Shown one piece after another: positions 59,513-64,000 of a stretch of 64,000 bases of DNA. The notes beneath the pieces are model-generated. The model did no database searches, was not told the DNA's origin, and worked only from the letters and a program-made list of their open reading frames with translations. Both the position numbers and the translations under genes were made by a program. Source of the DNA: Polytrichum commune (lineage: Eukaryota > Streptophyta > Polytrichopsida > Polytrichales > Polytrichaceae); NCBI GenBank assembly GCA_950295325.1, contig OX485806.1, positions 52,509,169 through 52,573,168 on the forward strand, written 5' to 3'. Position 1 is the first letter of the stretch. Every line of letters begins with the position of its first letter.

Positions 59513-60955
59513 CTAGCCACCCTAGAAAGCCACCAAAAATCAGATAATAACCTTGCATTTCTGCCCCAGCTCTCACCTCTAACCTCCCGAAAATAAAAAA
59601 CGAGGTGCCCATATCTGCCCCTAGGGGTCTATCGGATCCGACAGTGCCCTTAGCTCTAACTTCTAACCTCACTAAGGACCATCCAGCCACACTAGGCTGC
59701 CACCAAAAATCAGATAATAACCTTACATTTCTGCCCCAACTCTCACCTTGACCCTCCCGAAAATCAAAACCGAGGTGCTCATGTCTGCCCCTAGGGGTCT
59801 GTCGGATCCGACAGTACCCCTAGCTCTAACTTCTAACCTCACTAAGGACCATCCAACCACACTAGGCTGCCACCAAAAATCAGAGAATAACCTCACATTT
59901 CTGCCCCCAGCTTTCACCTTGAACCTCCCGAAAATCAAAAGCGAGGTGTCCATATCTGCCCCTAGGGGTCTGTCGGATCCGACAGTGCCCCTAGCTCTAA
60001 CTTCTAACTTCACTAAGGACCATCCAGCCACACTAGGCTGCACCAAAAATCAGATAATAACCTTACATTTCTGCCCCAACTCTCACCTTGAACCTCCCGA
60101 AAATCAAAAGCGATGTGCCCTTATCTGCCCCTAGGGGTCTGTCGGATCCGACAGTGCCCCTAGCTCAAACTTCTAACCTCACTAAGGACCATCCAACCAC
60201 CCTAGAAAGCCATCAAAAATCAGATAATAACCTCGCATTTCTGCCCCTAGCTCTCACCTCTAACCTCCCGAAAATAAAAAGCGAGGTGCCCATATCTGCC
60301 CTTAGGGGTCTGTCGGATCCGACAGTGCCCCTAGTTCTAACTTCTAACTTCACTAAGGACTATCCAACCACCCTAGGAAGCCATCAAAAATCAGATAATA
60401 ACCTCGCATTTCTGCCCCTAGCTCTCACCTCTAACCTCCTGAAAATCAAAAGCGAGGTGCCCATATCTGCCCCTAGGGGTCTGTCAGATCCAACAATGCC
60501 CTAGCTCTAACTTCTAACCTCACTAAAGACTATCCAGCCACACTAGGAAACCACCAAAAATCAGATAATAACCTTACATTTCTGCCCCCAGCTCTCACCT
60601 TGAACCTCCCGAAAATCAAAAGCGAGGTGTCCATATCTGCCCCTAGGGGTCTGTCGGATCCGACAGTGCCCCTAGCTCAAACTTCTAACCTCACTAAGGA
60701 CCATCCAACCACCCTAGAAAGCCATCAAAAATCAGATAATAACCTCGCATTTCTGCCCCTAGCTCTCACCTCTAACCTCCCGAAAATAAAAAGCGAGGTG
60801 CGCATATCTGCCCCTAGGGGTCTGTCGGATCCGACAGTGCCCTTAGCTCTAACTTCTAACCTCACTAAGGACCATCCACCATCCTAGGAAGCCACCAAAA
60901 ATCAGATAATAACCTTACATTTCTGCCCCAGCTCTCACCTCTAACCTCACTAAGG
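59513..60955 (+). repeat. about 170-bp satellite array with TCGGATCCGA palindromes, 5' of copy B
   Basis: Eight regular units: TCGGATCCGA or its variant begins at 59632, 59802, 59973, 60142, 60313, about 60484, 60654 and 60825, a spacing of 169-171 bp. Core palindrome ACTGTCGGATCCGACAGT, flanked by CCCCTAGGGG and GCCCCTAG. One unit (60484) has lost both CpG sites (TCAGATCCAA). A unit length near 171 keeps one frame open and creates long spurious repeats of translated protein on both strands. Confidence 0.92.
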
Positions 60956-60982
60956 ATGCTGAAAAAGAAAGCTGAAGAATGA

Positions 60983-61040
60983 AAGAAACGAAACGAAACG
61001 AACGAACGAACGAACCGAACCGAACCGCACCGCACCGCCC
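60983..61040 (+). repeat. evolving (ACGAA)/(CCGAA)/(CCGCA) microsatellite
   Basis: The motif drifts in order from GAAAC through GAAC and CGAAC to CCGAAC and CCGCAC within 60 bases. It begins after GAAAAAGAAAGCTGAAGAA, the same satellite phrase that precedes the hexanucleotide repeat at 58466. Confidence 0.9.
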
Positions 61041-61486
61041 GCTTCAACTTCCACTTCGAACCTCACTATGACCATCCAGCCACCGAAATTCATATGATCA
61101 CCTCTCATCTCTGGCCCCTAAGCTATCACATCGAACCACACTAAGAGCATCCAGCCACCCTACAAAGCCACCAAAATTTCTGCCGCCCCAGCTCTCACCT
61201 TGAACCTTACTAAGGATCATCCAGCTCTCACCTCATACCTCACTAAGGAGCCCTTTGCCAACCCTAAACCAGCCATCTAAAGTCATTTGCGAGGTTCAAA
61301 TTTCATCCCCCAGGGCTCTCACCTCAAACCTCTCCACGGGGCGACCACTGCCCTTCCCTCGAGTCACTCCCCCGCTCCAAATCGTGGCTGCAACCCTGCA
61401 AGCCTAGTTCAGAGGTCCGTTGTAATGCGGGGAACGATGGTAGGCTACTGCCGCGGCAGTCTTGTTCCCTTCCACTTGTGACGGTC
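61041..61486. other. degenerate satellite, then unique sequence
   Basis: Fragments of the copy B satellite (CACTAAGGACCATCCAGC-like phrases) continue to about 61250 without further TCGGATCCGA palindromes. After that the sequence is GC-richer, with an ACTGCCGCGGCAGT palindrome (61448-61461). No gene recognised. Confidence 0.5.
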
Positions 61487-61598
61487 TCATTGTGATGTCG
61501 AGTGCTTCAACGGGCCCACACTTGTTGCCTTCTCTAGCTCACGAATACAACCCCTAATTTCTAGTGCATATATGTTAACATCGACTTGAGGTTCATAC

Positions 61599-61898
61599 CT
61601 GGGTCTCGCAAATTCTCGATAGATCATGTGATATCTCCACTTGTCTGGTCGTACCCACTCCAGCTTCCTTGCTAGCAATGTCTTCACCACTGTGAGTCTG
61701 GCTTCTCCGTATACGAGACCTTGACCGTGTGCGGTCTGGGGAGAATTCCAATGCCTTGACTGTGCTGTTTAAGCTATCATATCGTTGTTTCGGTTGTCTC
61801 ATCCTAGATGCCCTTAATTGCTTCCTGCTTGAGAAAAATGCCTTCCTCCTCCTCTTCGCCTTTGGTTTCACTAACTCTATCGGCGAGGACCCTGTCAT
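61599..61898 (-). CDS. candidate first exon of copy B (NLS-like N-terminus)
   Basis: An ATG-initiated frame of 100 codons ends exactly in phase 0 at a good donor (CAG, then GTATGA at 61598). The first mapped exon of copy B begins in phase 0 at 57228, so the two join without a stop, across a 4.37-kb intron filled by the palindromic satellite. The peptide is hydrophilic and has a KPKAKRRRK nuclear-localisation-like cluster near its start. Copy A has a comparable layout (hydrophilic first exon, then satellite-filled intron), but the sequences are not similar. The same region is open in another frame (61487-61690, with KLEWVRPDKWRYHMIYREF), so the assignment is tentative. Confidence 0.35.
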
Positions 61899-62502
61899 GT
61901 AACTGAACCGGCTTCACAAATTCTACACTTCCCTCCTATGTGAACATCACTCTATCAATGTATGTGTCTCGCCTGTATTACATCCACACTAATATTCCAT
62001 CCCATAATCTTTTTCACATAATGTCGATATGTTTTGATTACAGTCAAGTTGCTATAAACATATAAGGAATCATAAAAATGAACATTAAAAGAATGGACAC
62101 GGATGTCTAATAACATTTATAGAAATAATTCAGAAGTAATCTAAAAATGAAGAATATCATGTTTTATAAAAATAAAAATGATAGTACAAATGATAATACA
62201 TAATTCAAACTAAACTAATTAGAAGAAATATTCTGTATAGCCATACCTTGACGATACTCTTCCAACTAAACTAACTTATTCTAGCTTCTCCTTAAAGGTT
62301 AATGCTCTTCCCTTGCCCATTTCAATCTTCCACTCCAAAAGAAACACTTTACTTTAGGGTGTCCCTTATATCCACTAAATGGTTCACGTGGTCTCTGGTG
62401 TATTTATAAGTACGTCACTCGGCATCCAGCCTCATGTTTGTTATTAATATATCTAATTTGGATTGGCATATGATCATGACTAACTTAAGTAACTGCTCCA
62501 CT
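61899..62502. other. no recognisable gene
   Basis: AT-rich sequence that could hold the 5' region of copy B. No repeat, no palindrome and no open frame of note. Confidence 0.4.
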
Positions 62503-62580
62503 GCATTTTCAATTTTAATTCAAATTGACCCTTACCTTACACACCTTTCTGGCAAGATGTTCTACGTTTGGGAGGGAAAC
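62503..62580 (+). pseudogene. ParB-like exon fragment (third copy)
   Basis: Twenty-six codons on the plus strand, ending LTHLSGKMFYVWEGN, align with the ParB-like exon of copy A (LAHLSGKMFYVW) and of copy B (LMSLSGCMFFVYDGN). Similarity stops right after EGN, before the His-Arg of the motif. The sequence after it is T-rich and intron-like. It is about 670 bp upstream of the transposase N-terminus at 63253, on the same strand. Confidence 0.6.
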
Positions 62581-63252
62581 TTTGTTAATTCCATTTGTCT
62601 CGTATCTTTCGTGTTGTGCCTTCTTCCTTCCCATTCTACTTGTCTTCAATGCCTTAGTGCTACTGAAATACAACTTCCCTCTTTTTTTCCTTCTCTTGAT
62701 ATGATTTTGCATGTCAGGTATCACCCTTCCAGAGCATGTCTACTCCAACATTCCCAAAATCCTCCCTTGAACCGAACACATCTTACGGCACTCGAGAGTC
62801 CATAACTTATGATTCTAAAACAAAGGAGTTGAGTATCACGAGATCTTATACAAGTGTTCGCACGAGGGACAGTCCTATATTTAATGCCCAATTGGGTCTT
62901 TGTCATTCGTTCTATTCCTGTCTTGAAACGTCAAGTCTATCTCTAGACCTAGTTATGATACATGCTTTAAGTCGGCGCCAAATAATCAAATTTAATTGCT
63001 TGTCGAGTAGAATGTCTACCATGACTTGCACGCTGTACTTATATATATCGTGACAGCGTTACCCATCACTTTTAGACCCAAGGGCGGCTGTTTCCATATT
63101 GAAAATATTAGTGAAGCTTTCATTCAGAGTTCATCCATCATGTGGATCATGTCGTTGTCGTTGGCAGCCCATTTGTAATATATAGATGGCCCACAATGTT
63201 TAGAATCCTCTTTCATATTTCCATCTTGCCGCAAGGGCTCATTCCCCTTATC
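62581..63252. other. upstream region of the right transposase copy
   Basis: T-rich after the ParB-like fragment, then mixed sequence. A TATATATCGTGA stretch lies at 63041-63052. No further exon of the ParB-like family was recognised on either strand. Confidence 0.4.
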
Positions 63253-64000
63253 ATGGCTCATATTCCTGCTATTGGAGACTTGGGGTTGGCTGTCCTCTAT
63301 GCAGATGGTGTGAGAGTCCCAGTTACCTTTCGGATGCAAGAGGACGGTCTAGCTTACGTGACGTCCCAACGTCTGAGTATTCGGTTCGGCTTCAGAGAGG
63401 ATACTATTATTGTTGACGAGGATATTTTTGATGTTGTCACGTCAGAACTTACATACACCCTTGGTCGGGTATCGCAGCGAGATGAGAACAATAACTTGTT
63501 TTGGAGTCTTCCTCCAGGTAGTTACCGAGTGTATGGCCTCACTGATTCTCAGATGGCTGCGTCTACTGAGATCCTCACTCCTCGTAATTCCTCTACGTGC
63601 ACCATTCAAACTCCTTTGCCACGTGATGTGATGGTCAAGCTCGAGCCCGGTCTCGACACGCCAATTGTAGAAAACGTTAGAGTTCAGTCTGTAATTACAC
63701 TTTCTTCAGATGAAGAGGGCAGTCCCACCAAGCCCCCGCCTCAGGTTATAGTTAGTGGGAATGCTCCTAAAGTATATCCTTTGTCCCAAGAGACTGTTAG
63801 CATATTTCCATTGCTAAAACAACTTGCAGGAAGGCCGGGAAAAAAAATATTCTAAAAAAATTAGATTACTCAGTGATTAGACACGAGAGAGTAGAGTACC
63901 TTCCTGCTGAGTTCGATGGTGTCGTCATATTTGAGTTGCCACCCGCTAGTGACACGGCCGCACGGTCACAGGCCAAGTCAATGCAGGGAATGGACAAGCG
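63253..64000 (+). pseudogene. MULE-like transposase N-terminus, right copy, cut by window edge
   Basis: From ATG 63253 the protein aligns with residues 1-260 of the left copy. Matches include GVRVPV against GIRIPL, YRVYGL against YMVYGL, VKLEPG against VKIEPG, VITLSSDEEG against VIHLSDSSDG, then after a frame shift NILKKLDY against NILKKLDY and AKSMQGMDK against AKSMDDMDK at the window edge. A run of eight A (63840-63847) is one base out of frame, producing TAA at 63853-63855; otherwise the frame is open. An upstream ATG at 63142 is in frame, but 63253 agrees with the left copy. The Cys-rich and catalytic parts would lie beyond 64000. Confidence 0.75.

Noticed and set aside
59723-60887. Long open frames on both strands with a repeated protein text such as SAPRGLSDPTVPLALTSNL
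   Set aside because: The satellite unit is close to 171 bp, a multiple of three, so any open unit gives a long frame; frames are open on both strands and drift with unit length. I treat them as translation of satellite DNA.

Overview
The window looks like intergenic, transposon-rich nuclear DNA of a large-genome streptophyte. GT-AG introns, TTTAGGG-type interstitial telomere motifs, LTR-like, hAT-like and MULE-like elements, and transposase families that I remember mainly from non-seed plants all point that way. A moss, lycophyte, fern or charophyte all fit, and I cannot name the species. I see no ordinary housekeeping gene, tRNA or rRNA. Nearly everything that can be recognised is mobile-element protein, satellite or decayed insertion.

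The most interesting content is at the two ends. At the left, a broken MULE-like transposase gene (507-3221, minus) lies head to head with a broken multi-exon gene (3681-10844, plus, 'copy A') carrying a ParB/sulfiredoxin-like module. At the right, a paralogue of copy A (53285-57228, minus, 'copy B') is intact. Eight exons with canonical splice sites and matching phases join into an open frame of 1100 codons that runs from the ParB-like module to a beta-class amino-methyltransferase-like domain. A third ParB-like fragment (62503-62580) and a second copy of the transposase N-terminus (63253 to the window edge, plus) follow. The long introns of copies A and B hold tandem satellites of about 150 bp and 170 bp, each unit carrying a palindrome centred on TCGGATCCGA. 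I suggest that these are parts of one undescribed element family encoding a transposase and a ParB-methyltransferase, with palindromic arrays as possible target sites. The link between the proteins and the palindromes is inference.

Layout: 1-3227 transposase-like pseudogene; 3228-3680 shared 5' region; 3681-10844 copy A, with satellites and an LTR-like insertion (7431-9300, 5-bp target duplication); 10843-11289 a repeat block shared with the copy B locus; 11338-14168 a second LTR-like element with a 5-bp duplication; 14428-14880 a Myb/SANT-like remnant; 15.8-17.5 kb a three-copy repeat; 18.4 kb a gag-like zinc-knuckle remnant; 23.1-25.8 kb hAT remnants; 26.4-36.9 kb mostly gene-free, with TIR elements, two of which have exact 8-bp target duplications; 37.4-38.2 kb a DDE-like remnant; 40.4-43.5 kb a nearly complete second transposase-like gene (DUF7869-like by memory) with two stops; 44.0-45.0 kb a third palindrome array; 45.98-50.17 kb a larger relative of the first LTR-like element; 50.2-53.3 kb minisatellites; 53.3-61.9 kb copy B, its satellites and a candidate first exon; 62.5-64 kb ParB-like fragment and transposase start.

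The broken genes carry mostly C-to-T type stops, and the palindromes vary mostly at CpG. Both suggest past cytosine methylation. Family assignments rest on motif recognition and memory, not on searches.
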